Source: Zoroaster sp. YZ-2022 (Eukaryota; Echinodermata; Asteroidea; Forcipulatida; Zoroasteridae). From it: 64,000 bases of DNA. Both the position numbers and the translations under genes were made by a program. Shown here piece by piece: positions 35,007 to 45,171 of the stretch. The notes under the pieces were generated by a model. That model made no database searches. It saw only the letters and a program-made list of their open reading frames with translations, and was not told where the DNA came from. How positions within the stretch are numbered: position 1 is the first letter of the stretch; every line of letters begins with the position of its first letter. The stretch lies in contig CM055817.1 of assembly GCA_029582265.1 (NCBI GenBank), forward strand, positions 62,063,152 to 62,127,151, read 5' to 3'.

Positions 35007-35515
35007 AAGGTACGGTAACCATACCCATAAGGGTTACTGTGTAACTTTAAGTGTGGGACTTGAAGGTACGGTAACCATACCCATAAGGGTTACTGTGTAA
35101 CTTTAAGTGTGGGATTTGAAGGTACGGTAACCATACCCATAAGGGTTACTGTGTAACTTTAAGTGTGGGATTTGAAGGTACGGTAACCATACCCATAAGG
35201 GTTACTGTGTAACTTTAAGTGTGGGACTTGAAGGTACGGTAACCATACCCATAAGGGTTACTGTGTAACTTTAAGTGTGGGACTTGATTGTTAGGTAACC
35301 ATACCCATAAGGGTTACTGTGTAACTTTAAGTGTGGGACTTGAAGGTACGGTAACCATACCCATAAGGGTTACTGTGTAACTTTAAGTGTGGGACTTGAA
35401 GGTACGGTAACCATACCCATAAGGGTTACTGTGTAACTTTAAGTGTGGGACTTGAAGGTACGGTAACCATACCCATAAGGGTTACTGTGTAACTTTAAGT
35501 GTGGGACTTTATCGT
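35007..35515. repeat. 56-bp minisatellite, nine units
   Basis: GGGACTTGAAGGTACGGTAA, CCATACCCATAAGGGTTACT, GTGTAACTTTAAGTGT repeats with almost no divergence. One unit (about 35283) has a variant start. Very high identity implies recent expansion. GGTAACC...GGTTAC within each unit can form a small hairpin. Confidence 0.9.
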
Positions 35516-35521
35516 TTTGGT

Positions 35522-35790
35522 TTGCGGTAACACCATGTGTTTATCTCAACTATTGCGAAGCTGAGGTACAGGTTCTGAAAAGAATTATCGCACAACTCGT
35601 ATCTCAACCTTCGTTAAGTGAGAAAGGTTCAAGGGAGAACCAATGTCGGGCAACTCGTTTTTCTCTACTGTCGATATAGAAAGTGAGAAATATGGTTCAG
35701 GGAGAACCATGGGGACTTCATGGGTTAATATGGTTCAGGGAGAACCATGGGGACTTTGCAGGTTATTCTCAACGTTTTGATTAGCCTGCT
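35522..35790 (-). mobile_element. retroelement-end fragment, rearranged
   Basis: GCGGTAACACCATGTGTTTA, TTCTGAAAAGAATTATCGCA and TCTCAACGTTTTGATTAGCC match the 16275 and 32398 copies. It contains internal duplication of GGTTCAGGGAGAACCATGGG. Confidence 0.5.
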
Positions 35791-36384
35791 TACCATTGGC
35801 GACTTTAGTCGACCAAGGTCACCACACACACAGCACTTAATTGGGAGTCTCATGGCCAGCTTTTAAAACAGCTGTATTTTTTCCCTTCATCGCAGTCCAT
35901 ACCCATGCTATATATGGTTGGAAAGACTGATTCCTTATCTTTCTAATGATATAACCCAACCTACATGTTTCTATTATAGAAATCAGACATAATACAAGTC
36001 AATCCTTTCAATGGCCATTTGTGCTATGGAATGCCATACACTTGTGTACAAAATGCTCTGTGTTTGTGAAAGTCATATGAAAGGGAATTTCGTAAGCAAC
36101 AATCATTTCATTGAATATATCTATCTCCAACAAAGTCTTCATGTTGAAAAACAAGTTTAGCAAAAGTGCCTGTAAATGGATGCATACTGTTGTGCAATAA
36201 TGTGTGAATTCATGCATGACTGGGCAAACAATTCGGTAACCAGTGGGGCATCGATGTTGCAACAAATCGGTAATGAAAGCGTTAAATAAAATGAGATTTT
36301 CATATACTGGGGTTTATATCTTGATGCATTTACAGACATTTTATGAATCGTGTAACCATAGCAATATATTGTTCTTCCTTGTAG

Positions 36385-36541
36385 AGTCATGATGGGCCAG
36401 TAGAAAGCTGTGTATATTCAACAGATGGTCGCCATGCAGTAACATCATGCCAAAATGACAACGAACATTGGCTTTGGAGTATCACTATAGCTACAACCCC
36501 ACCGAATGTAGTTCTTCATTTCAGATCTGCCGAGTCTTGTA
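36385..36541 (+). CDS. candidate Cys-containing ectodomain exon
   Basis: Acceptor TTCTTCCTTGTAG, donor A|GTAAGTG. It is open: SHDGPVESCVYSTDGRHAVT, then SCQNDNEHWLWSITIATTPP, then NVVLHFRSAESC. Three Cys and two Trp suggest an extracellular fold, possibly a further CUB-like half, but this is not certain. Entry phase 0 fits the exon at 34828. No downstream partner exon is visible before the composite element at 36890. Confidence 0.55.
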
Positions 36542-36899
36542 GTAAGTGTGGATTTTAATTTGTTTTTAACCAGTTGACGTCGGGAATATTTATTTTTTTC
36601 CGGTCCCCCGTGCGGGTTTATTTTCAGTGAAAATCTGAAAAAAAATTATAGCCATTAATAATTTTTTTTGTCAATGAAACTAAGTTCGGACAACCAAATA
36701 AATGCCTTTACTCATTGACATTTCGAGAATTAAATGGCTAGTTTTTTAATTACGGTTGTTTGTTCAGCACAATTAGACCGTTTGCAAGCTCCAATGCAAC
36801 GGCCTCCCAGTAGCGACCAGCGCCCGGTCGAAAAGACGGCATACCTGGAGAGAGATCGAATGCCTCGTAAACAATGGATATAAATCCGTAGTAGTATGT

Positions 36900-37005
36900 A
36901 TGCCGCATCTTGACCTCCTTTGTGGTGGAGGTGGGATTGAGGTGGGATTGAGGTGGGATCCCCTCCACCTCCACCACAAAGGAGGTCAAGATGCGGCATA
37001 CGCAC
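36900..37005. repeat. terminal hairpin palindrome of composite element, copy 1
   Basis: ATGCCGCATCTTGACCTCCT and its inverse AGGAGGTCAAGATGCGGCAT flank a G-rich/C-rich centre (GGAGGTGGGATTGAGG, then CCCCTCCACCTCC). A nearly perfect arm of about 35 bases lies directly inside the element tip. Confidence 0.85.
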
Positions 37006-37614
37006 ACAAAATACATGGGCGCGCGCGCGCCGGGCGCGCGCGTGTTGACTCCCTCCACACAAAACTGCACACAAAATACTTGCCTCCTTCATCTATCTAA
37101 TATATACATATTACATATATACATATATATGGAGGTGTGCAGTTTGTGTGGTGGAGGGAGTAGTGCGCAAGCGCAGCAGCGCTCCTCCACCTCCACAAAC
37201 CGGCTTGTGATGCTCCACACACAAACTGCACACAAAATACATGGGCGCGCGCGCGCCGGGCGCGCGCGTGTTGACTCCCTCCATACAAAACTGCACACAA
37301 AATACTTGCCTCCTTCATCTATCTAATATATACATATTACATATATACATATATATGGAGGTGTGCAGTTTGTGTGGTGGAGGGAGTAGTGCGCAAGCGC
37401 AGCATGCATATTGATGATTTTTCCTTAAGGGAAGTAGAAAGGGGAGGGACAACAACGTACGAAGACAGACAAAAGAACGACTGTACATGAAGCTATTCAA
37501 GTATGATTTGTTAAATTTAATTTTAACACCAACAGCAATCTTTGACATCAATATATTTACAGATGGTTTTTATATTGGTTTTAAATTGGAAAACATTTGA
37601 TAAACTGAAAACAT

Positions 37615-37655
<41 letters not shown>

Positions 37656-37689
37656 TTAAATTCTAACAAATTCGGGCCTTTAGAACATT

Positions 37690-38200
37690 GAGTCTTTACT
37701 CATTCAGTCTTTACTCATTGAGTCTTTACTCATTCAGTCTTTACTCATTCAGTCTTTACTCATTGAGTCTTTACTCATTTCGCTGCTAATTTCGCTGCTC
37801 ATTTACTCATTTACTCATTTCGCTACTCATTTGCTCATTTCGCTGCTCATTTACTCATTTACTCATTTGCTCATTTCGCTACTCATTTCGCTACTCATTT
37901 ACTCATTTCGCTACTCATTTGCTCATTTCGCTATTCATTTGCTAATTTCGCTACTCATTTACTCATTTCGCTGCTCATTTACTCATTTCGCTGCTCATTT
38001 ACTCATTTCGCTACTCATTTGCTCATTTCGCTACTCATTTGCTCATTTCGCTACTCATTTACTCATTTCGCTGCTCATTTACTCATTTCGCTACTCATTT
38101 ACTCATTTCGCTGCTCATTTACTCATTTGAGTCTTTACTCATTCAGTCTTTACTCATTGAGTCTCTTTACTCATTGAATCTTTACTCATTGAATCTTTAC
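37690..38200. repeat. satellite block: 15-bp and 20-bp arrays (left of gene)
   Basis: Order outward to inward: about six 15-bp units (GAGTCTTTACTCATT), then about 18 units of the 20-bp CGCTACTCATTTGCTCATTT, then about five 15-bp units that run into the gene's last codons. Both unit types share the word TACTCATT. The block is mirrored on the other side of the gene. Confidence 0.9.
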
Positions 38201-38915
38201 CATCCTCGTTCTCTTCATCCTCATTTAGTTGAAGTAGCAGTCCGTCAAATTTGGTATGGTGTTTAGGCATTACTCTGTTCAGAGCTTTGTTTACTTCCAT
38301 GCCTTTATTTACTTTTTCTTCGAGATCTTCCGCAATATCCTGATGAGTCCCATTATCTTTCAGATGTAGGTAACTTGACAAAAAATCCTTGTATTTGTTG
38401 AAAAAGATTCGCTTGACTGCCCAAAGGGTTTCCCTATTGGCTTTTTCCTTGGCTTGATCTTCACTCATACCCCCGTTGACGTACTTTTCATATTTTTCAC
38501 ACCACATCTCTTCAGTAGCCACTTTAGCCTCTTCCAACCAGTCTCGAAAAGTGGCATTGTCTTCCAGTTCAGAACTAGACTCATCCTCTTCCGATGATTC
38601 GTCATATTCCACCTCCGTATCGGATTCTGAATCATCTTCCTCGAAATCTTCGTCTTCATCCTGCGTAGATGCAGTTTCACAAGTTTCTATTTCCGAATCT
38701 TCAAATCTACGCTTTTTAACATCCGGTTCAGAATTATCGATGTCTGAATTGTCAGATTGAATAGCTTTAATTTCAGAATCATCGTCAACTTCATCCATTT
38801 TATATTTCTCTTCATTATGTACATGTTCTGCATGCCTCCGTAGGTTATATCTCCGTCCAAAGCTTTTGCCACACTGGTGACAAGCATGGGGTTTGACAGC
38901 AGAAATAACATTCAT
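38154..38915 (-). CDS. C2H2 zinc-finger/acidic protein of composite element, intact (253 aa)
   Basis: Function unknown. Residues 12-33 form one C2H2 finger (C12, C15, H28, H33; CHQCGKSF). A basic KKRR (67-70) could be a nuclear signal. Residues 72-119 are almost all Asp, Glu and Ser. Residues 120-235 look helical (DWLEEAKVATEEM, NGGMSEDQAKEKAN, VMPKHHTKFDGLL). The last 15 residues, GKDSMSKDSMSKETQ, are translated from satellite-like 15-bp repeats. The first ATG is chosen because it lies about 50 bases below a TATA box, with the inverted satellite immediately upstream. There is no transposase, polymerase or integrase motif. A DNA-binding, transcription or accessory role in the element is inference. 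A second, frameshifted copy lies at 52185-52876. Confidence 0.8.
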   Translation of the reverse strand: MNVISAVKPHACHQCGKSFGRRYNLRRHAEHVHNEEKYKMDEVDDDSEIKAIQSDNSDIDNSEPDVKKRRFEDSEIETCETASTQDEDEDFEEDDSESDTEVEYDESSEEDESSSELEDNATFRDWLEEAKVATEEMWCEKYEKYVNGGMSEDQAKEKANRETLWAVKRIFFNKYKDFLSSYLHLKDNGTHQDIAEDLEEKVNKGMEVNKALNRVMPKHHTKFDGLLLQLNEDEENEDGKDSMSKDSMSKETQ

Positions 38916-38964
38916 GTTGACTCTCTGATGCTTAATCTCCGATTGACAAGAAACGGAAGAAATA

Positions 38965-38975
38965 GTTTATATATA
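38965..38975 (-). promoter_or_regulatory. TATA box of the zinc-finger gene
   Basis: On the minus strand TATATATAAAC lies 50 bases upstream of the ATG and about 10 bases inside the satellite border, so promoter plus leader occupy only about 70 bases. It is conserved in copy 2 at 52926-52936. Confidence 0.6.
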
Positions 38976-38984
38976 GGCCTATAA

Positions 38985-39445
38985 CTACTCATTTTGGAAT
39001 GAGTAAAGACTGAATGAGTAAAGACTCAATGAGTAAAGAGACTCAATGAGTAAAGACTGAATGAGTAAAGACTCAATGAGTAAAGACTCAAATGAGTAAA
39101 TGAGTAGCGAAATGAGCAAATGAGTAGCGAAATGAGCAAATGAGTAGCGAAATGAGCAAATGAGCAGCGAAATGAGCAAATGAGCAGCGAAATGAGCAAA
39201 TGAGCAGCGAAATGAGCAAATAAACAGCGAAATGAGCAAATGAGTAAATGAGTAGCGAAATGAGTAGCGAAATGAGCAAATGAGTAGCGAAATGAGCAAA
39301 TGAGTAAATGAGTAAATGAGCAGCGAAATGAGCAAATGAGTAGGTAAATGAGTAAATGAGCAGCGAAATGAGTAAAGACTCAATGAGTAAAGACTCAATG
39401 AGTAAAGACTCAATGAGTAAAGACTGAATGAGTAAAGACTCAATG
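38985..39445. repeat. satellite block, inverted (right of gene)
   Basis: Mirror image of 37690-38200: 15-bp units AATGAGTAAAGACTC, then 20-bp units GCGAAATGAGCAAATGAGTA, then 15-bp units again, ending in ACTCAATGTTCTAAAGGCCC. The two blocks could pair over several hundred bases. Confidence 0.9.
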
Positions 39446-39492
39446 TTCTAAAGGCCCCGAATTTGTTAGAATTTGTTAGAATTTAAAATAAC

Positions 39493-39527
<35 letters not shown>

Positions 39528-39810
39528 ATGTTTTCAGTTTATCAAATGTTTTCCAATTTAAAACCAATATAAAAACCATCTGTAAATATATTGATGTCAA
39601 AGATTGCTGTTGGTGTTAAAATTAAATTTAACAAATCATACTTGAATAGCTTCATGTACAGTCGTTCTTTTGTCTGTCTTCGTACGTTGTTGTCCCTCCC
39701 CTTTCTACTTCCCTTAAGGAAAAATCATCAATATGCATGCTGCGCTTGCGCACTACTCCCTCCACCACACAAACTGCACACCTCCATATATATATGTATA
39801 TATGTAATTA
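39446..39810. repeat. inner inverted arm of composite element, copy 1
   Basis: Inverse of 37380-37690: GGCCCCGAATTTGTTAGAAT, an (AAT)n run, AACCATCTGTAAATATATTG, GACAGACAAAAGAACGACTG on the other strand, ending in CACTACTCCCTCCACCACAC. Short open frames here appear in both arms and in copy 2 and are not conserved as protein. Confidence 0.85.
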
Positions 39811-39814
39811 TACA

Positions 39815-40550
39815 GATATAACATGGTTCGAGGGTGGACAGTCGATATTAGCTCCCCGAGGTATTGGAAGTTGAGAAACTAGTTCCCGAGGCGAAGCCGA
39901 GGACTAGTTCTCAACTTCCAATACCGAGGGAGCTAATATCGACTGTCCACCTCGCCATGTTATATCTGTTTTACTATACCTCATACATATTCAGTTGCCA
40001 TTACAATAGAGAAGCAAGGGGAAAAGGCAATATAACCACTGTGAAATAAAACGCGAATTTACATTTACGTGTGCCGCCATCTTTCATGTGTATGTATGTA
40101 GCTAGCTAGCTAGCTAAGGCGATGTTCGCGCGTGCGTACTACTGTTCCCCGCTGGCATGTTCCCGGATGCGGGGAACAGATCGTTGGGACTATTTCCCCG
40201 CCGGGACTGTTCCCCGATGCGACAGTCGACTACGCACTACTGCGCATGCGTATTTACCCTGTGCGTGAATACTCGCGGACGCGGGGTAAACAGCAAAAAT
40301 AGCATCTGGCACGTGACGGTGAATGGACCAGTGAGAATTCGGCTCTCGATCATGAATATGTATGAGGTATAGTAAGATACAAATATAACATGGTTTGAGG
40401 GTGGACAGTCGATATTAGCTCCCCGAGGTATTGGAAGTTGAGAAAACTGGTTCCCGAGGCGAAGCCGAGGGAACCAGTTCTCAACTTCAATACCGAGGGG
40501 AGCTAATATCGACTCCGCTCGAAATAAACCATGTTATATTTGTTTTACTA
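39815..40550. repeat. alternating palindromes A-B-A
   Basis: Unit A (39815-39968 and 40380-40548) is a palindrome of about 150 bases: ATATAACATGG, GTCGATATTAGCTCCC, GGAAGTTGAGAAAC, loop GAGGCGAAGCCGAGG, and inverse. Unit B (39970-40374) is bounded by ACTATACCTCATACATATT and AATATGTATGAGGTATAGT. B contains repeated GTTCCC(C/G)G words and (AGCT)n. The B-A pair also occurs inside copy 2 of the composite element at 50296-50857, in the opposite orientation. Confidence 0.8.
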
Positions 40551-41071
40551 TACCTCATACATATTCACAATATTCTCTAGTTTGGCATCACTGAGCTTGG
40601 TAAATTAAAACGCGACATTTACGTGTGCCGCCATCTTTTCATGTGTATGTACGTAGCTAGCTAGCTAGCTAGCTGCGCTGATAAAGGCGATGTTCGCGCG
40701 TGCGTACTACTGTTCCCCGCTGCTGGCATGTTCCCGGATGCAGGGAACAGATCGTTGGGACTATTTCCCCGCCGGTGTCACGGTCTCAGCTATCCGGCGT
40801 GCTCAGCTATCCGGATGACCAAATATGGTAAAATTACGTCATGCTATGTCTGCGCACAGCGTACGAAAGTAGTCCATTTTAGTGCCGTGCTGAGTCGTGT
40901 ACGTATCCGTGTACGTACGTACACACACTTGCTGGAACTGTCATGGCGGCCTCCACGAGCAGTGACTACAGCGTGCTGATATGCCCTTACCGTCATCCGG
41001 ATAGCTGAGCACGCCGGATAGGCTGAGACCGTGACTACAGCGTGCTGAAATGCCCGGCTCGTCATCGGAAT
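40551..41071. repeat. second unit B with inserted foldback, cut by gap
   Basis: Starts TACTATACCTCATACATATT like unit B. At 40777-41034 it holds a 258-base foldback with ends GTCACGGTCTCAGCTATCCG and CGGATAGGCTGAGACCGTGAC, containing CGTGCTCAGCTATCCGGATG and inverse. The sequence stops at the gap. Confidence 0.75.
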
Positions 41072-41571
41072 NNNNNNNNNNNNNNNNNNNNNNNNNNNNN
41101 NNNNNNNNNNNNNNNNNNNNNNNNNNNNNNNNNNNNNNNNNNNNNNNNNNNNNNNNNNNNNNNNNNNNNNNNNNNNNNNNNNNNNNNNNNNNNNNNNNNN
41201 NNNNNNNNNNNNNNNNNNNNNNNNNNNNNNNNNNNNNNNNNNNNNNNNNNNNNNNNNNNNNNNNNNNNNNNNNNNNNNNNNNNNNNNNNNNNNNNNNNNN
41301 NNNNNNNNNNNNNNNNNNNNNNNNNNNNNNNNNNNNNNNNNNNNNNNNNNNNNNNNNNNNNNNNNNNNNNNNNNNNNNNNNNNNNNNNNNNNNNNNNNNN
41401 NNNNNNNNNNNNNNNNNNNNNNNNNNNNNNNNNNNNNNNNNNNNNNNNNNNNNNNNNNNNNNNNNNNNNNNNNNNNNNNNNNNNNNNNNNNNNNNNNNNN
41501 NNNNNNNNNNNNNNNNNNNNNNNNNNNNNNNNNNNNNNNNNNNNNNNNNNNNNNNNNNNNNNNNNNNNNNN
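41072..41571. other. assembly gap (500 N)
   Basis: Exactly 500 unknown bases, the conventional length for a gap of unknown size. It follows directly after palindromic sequence, the likely cause of the break. Open frames that appear to cross it are meaningless. Confidence 0.99.
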
Positions 41572-42376
41572 TCAATTTTAAACTGTAATTTTTGGGGTTC
41601 TTTTTGAGTGCCATAGAAAATTGAAAAACACTGAAATTTTTTTTTTGAAGTTTGCTCTATATTTGTCAAGAACAAAGTTGCATGTCTGAGCATTGCATAT
41701 TATGCTTACAAAACTTTTGACTAGGCAGGTTTTTAATACATCTTTGAATGAAGAATGTTCAATCAATTACTGCATGTGTATTAGATTGTATAAAGCATGT
41801 GAGTTCCAAGCTCATTAAAATGTGTTGTTCACCAGAAGAGAATGAAAATTGGCTTCAGTTTAAACATTACATTACAATAATATAAACTTTAGAAAAGGAT
41901 ACCTTTTCTTAATTCAGACTCGAAATAAAAAATTTACCCAGACTATTGGCAATTTTGGTAACATAAAATATGTTTGGTAAAGATGATTACTCAACAATTG
42001 TTACATTGAAATGTTGATGTTAGTTTGTTGTTAGTTTGTTTTGAGGCTTTGTACAGTGTACCTGTACATGTTTTTGTAATTCGTTTGGGTAATCAAGTAA
42101 AACCAGTCCTGAAATTTCATGTCTGTATCATCAGCTTTAGTTTCATAGAAACAGTATGAAATATGTCTTTAGTTATACATTGAGATAAAACTTGTACAAT
42201 TTGTTAATGTGTTCAGTATGTCAGTTTCAGAACTTTTATTATAAAAGAAGATACAACATTGTTATATGATGGAAAACCACTGCACAATACTTCTCGTATG
42301 GTGACTTCTAAAATCAAGATCACATAACCATGGGCTAATTTGCGAGTTACAGGTTTAAATTACATGCATATCATAC
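41572..42376. other. AT-rich sequence, no recognised feature
   Basis: No domain, splice-supported exon or repeat structure is identified. Confidence 0.4.
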
Positions 42377-42944
42377 AATGGGTCGTATGGATAAAAACTA
42401 GTAAATGCTAGGAAGCTTAAGCAAACAGTTAAAGCATTGACTTTGGAGAAAATCATTAATGAAAAGCAAATGCTTGAATTCGTATGCATTAAAATTAGAG
42501 TTTGATTGTTCAGCATTTACGCACTGAAATCGTAGTAAATGCTTCACCTGTGGTTGAATGCATAGCCGAATAGTTTATACCAATAGGGACTCCATTGCGT
42601 GTACGAACAGAGCAAAAAAACAACAAAAGGGGGCTATAACTTGTATATTCGGCCTATCGCACTTTGGCACTGGAATTAAATGGACTTTGTATGGTGGAAT
42701 TATTTGTTTGGACTCAAGAGATTTACCGAACTTTCAGGTGCCATACAGTGTTGGCTTTCTAGGTAACTTTGCCTCTACACCAGATTTTGTTCCATGGGTC
42801 CATCCAATATCCAAGACTCTTAAGTGACGTCTCCGCCTCATAGTCACATGACAAAGAAGGAAGCTGATGTGATTCCTTCTGGCCAGTGAAAAGAGAGAAA
42901 ACATCATCTCTTCCAAAAACGGAAACCTGAGGGACTCTCATGAC

Positions 42945-43038
42945 AGCTGAGCTACAGAGACTGGTTTTATTAGAGCAGCTGAAACTGATACGAATGCAGC
43001 AACAGCAGATAGGCCTATCGAGCCGTAGACAGTGAATC
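42945..43038 (+). pseudogene. possible C-terminal relic of Harbinger Myb-like partner
   Basis: A short frame reads MTAELQRLVLLEQLKLIRMQ, then QQQIGLSSRRQ and a stop, a Leu/Gln helix like the C-terminal end of the Myb/trihelix proteins that accompany Harbinger transposases. The upstream part is not readable in one frame. Confidence 0.35.
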
Positions 43039-43789
43039 ATTGAACATTTACTTGTAATATATTTCGAGAAGAAAACCTGTCCTTATTATTTAAAAAAGAA
43101 GAGATATTCTATGAGGAGAATTTATTGTATACATTCTTTATTTTAATCGCCAACGTATTGATTTTAATAAATGCCAAGACATTTACAAAATATTACATTT
43201 AGAAAGAAGGTAATGTGGGCTGACAAAGTTAAAAAAAAAAAAGACAAAGAGAAGGTAGAACAGAATACTCCATTTAATTCACGTTTTATGGGATCGAATA
43301 CTACTTGTTTTTCTTTTAATTTGCGAAACAGAAAAGATGTCATCTTGATTGTTTAAATGTGACTGAAAATAAATATTATTTATTAGCTGTACTTTAACAC
43401 TTGACCAAAATAATTGTTTTCTTCTCAGCTTAAATGCTTGTCCTGAAAATCATAATAAGAACAAACTTATAACATGTTATAATAATGTTATTTCAGGAAT
43501 TTGAAATGGATATACACTTTGTAGTTTTGCTTGGGACTTGTAGTGACCTTATTTGATTTTATATAACATAATCCAACTAAAAAGAAATACGCAATAAAAT
43601 AGTAATGATTGTCTAATTATTTTTCAAGCGTTCTCATAGAGCATTTCTGAGATGGCTCTCCTCTTCCGTTGACCCTTGCTTAACTGTATGTAAAGCGTGA
43701 TTTTCATCATCAATCTTCATGACCATCGATTAATCATCTTCTGGATGTTCCGTAACTTACTGGAAGTCAAATTCATCATCCAGATATTT

Positions 43790-44678
43790 TGGCAACATTG
43801 TGAAGCATGAAGCAAGCGGACAATTATAGCTGGAGACTTTCTCCAGAGAAAGAAGTTGCACTTTGTACTGCACTGATGGGAAATCTTTGCTTCAGCTGTC
43901 CGAAGGCACCTGTTCGATGATTGCTCGTTCTCTTACGTGAATCCGCCGTTGTATATATGCCTCCTGGGGGTTGGATGCAGGGTGTAGGGAGTCATAAGCC
44001 AGGGAGCAATACCGTATGGCGCTTTATCGGCTAAGAGAACTGCATCACTTCAGATTGATTCAGAGTGCACAGCAGCCACATGAGAGAGTTCCTCAAATCC
44101 TACTGGAAACATGCGAACAACAGAGCCCGAGGCCAGGTTGTATCTACGCTTGTGAACATCTCATTTGCATTGCATGTTGCTTTTGCACTTTATAGTTGCC
44201 TGTCCTTTCCTGTTGATGTACTCATCCCTTCAGGTGCAGGCGGCTTGTTGATTTGCACGTGCGTACAGTCAACTGCTTCAATGACAAATGGAATCTGAAA
44301 TGGCCCCCTTGCTCGCTACATTTCCTGTGCAGATTATGTCAGCTGCAGTTTTGGGAACTTGATCCACAGCTCTGCGTTTCTCATCATTTGTTTGAGAACA
44401 ACCGTAATCGTAGTGGACACGGTGCTCTGATGAATCCCAGCATCTTCTCCGACGCCAACTTGAAAACATGGGTCACCAACATACTTAGTAGAACCTCGTT
44501 GCTGCTTTGCAGTCAGTGCTCCCCTCTTCGTTCCCCCAGAATGTTCCAAGAAATGGTCAGCAATCCATGTTACATTTGGTTCCTCAAACCGGTACAGCTG
44601 CTTGTATTTTGACTTCTGACACTCCCTTCTCTGAGCATAAACCTTTTCCTGCCGAACGACATTCATAAACACTGCCAT
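43790..44678 (-). pseudogene. HARBI1-like (PIF/Harbinger) transposase, frame-broken
   Basis: From a Met at 44676-44678 it reads RFEEPNVTWIADHFLEHSGG, GALTAKQQ, YVGDP-FQVGVGEDAGIHQST, MMRNAELWIKFP: the N-terminal and helix-turn-helix part of HARBI1-like transposases. After frame slips near 44345 and 44290 the nuclease part continues: PFQIPFVIEAVDCTHVQINK (first catalytic Asp in VDCTH), then LADKAPYGIAPWLMTPY (second Asp region), then HRTGAFGQLKQRFPIS. Several frame changes and stops make it inactive as written. DDE chemistry would cut and paste the surrounding element. Confidence 0.8.
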
Positions 44679-44962
44679 TTTGTAAACTAGTATTTGGTTC
44701 ATCCTTTTCAGGGTTGCCTCGACCCAGCCTTGAAAACTGACTACCCGGTAGTAAATACTCCAAATCTGAAGCATTTACTCGTTTTATTCATACCAAACGA
44801 AGCAAATGCTAATAGTCTAGCAAAGCTACAAAGTAAGTAAATACTTTCAGTGTTTAGCAAATGCTTTCCAGTAAAAGCATTTGCTTCATTTTATTCATAC
44901 AGATGCGAGTAAATGCTTAAATTGGTAGTAAAAGCAAATGCTGGTTTTTATACATACGACCC

Positions 44963-45171
44963 AATGACTTGATTAATCACAAGTGACCGCTTAAATTTTA
45001 ATACATGTGACTAGAGACAGGCTGCTATGTCACATGGTTTGAGAATAAACTTTATGTAAGATACGGCCAACACCCATACCAATTCTAAATGATTATATAT
45101 GGCTCAGTGGTACCAGGCTTGCCCATTAGTCTGGGGAACTTGAGTGTTCACTTGTGAATAATCAAGTCATT
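44963..45171. repeat. inverted spacer between two Harbinger elements
   Basis: AATGACTTGATTAATCACAAG at the left and CTTGTGAATAATCAAGTCATT at the right are inverted repeats. Each end abuts the 3-bp target of a Harbinger-type element, so this may itself be a small foldback into whose ends the two elements inserted. Confidence 0.6.

Larger units (their letters stand above)
36890..39810. mobile_element. composite inverted-repeat element with C2H2/acidic gene, copy 1
   Basis: The left tip is AGTAGTATGTATGCCGCA, as in the complete copy at 50028-54567. Next come a hairpin palindrome (36900-37005), a CG-rich block duplicated with its flanks (about 36990-37150 and 37220-37395), an arm (37390-37690), mirrored satellites around one gene, and the inverted arm (39440-39800). 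The right tip is not seen: palindromes follow directly at 39815 and an assembly gap starts at 41072. Identity between copies is high, so activity was recent. Confidence 0.75.
42380..44962. mobile_element. PIF/Harbinger element, about 2.6 kb
   Basis: A 3-bp duplication AAT flanks terminal repeats GGGTCGTATGGATAAAAAC (left) and inverse GGGTCGTATGTATAAAAAC (right). Subterminal regions are rich in GTAAATGC/AGCATTT words in both orientations. It carries a HARBI1-type transposase pseudogene on the minus strand and a short relic of the Myb-like partner gene on the plus strand. Confidence 0.85.

Noticed and set aside
36730..37326. Overlapping Ala/Arg-rich open frames on both strands
   Set aside because: Lie in the CG-rich duplicated block and hairpin of the composite element; no consistent frame between copies.
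38476..38760. Plus-strand Ser-rich open frame
   Set aside because: Antisense shadow of the acidic tract of the finger protein.
40844..41693. Open frames of 180-256 residues across the gap
   Set aside because: Mostly unknown bases; no real sequence supports them.
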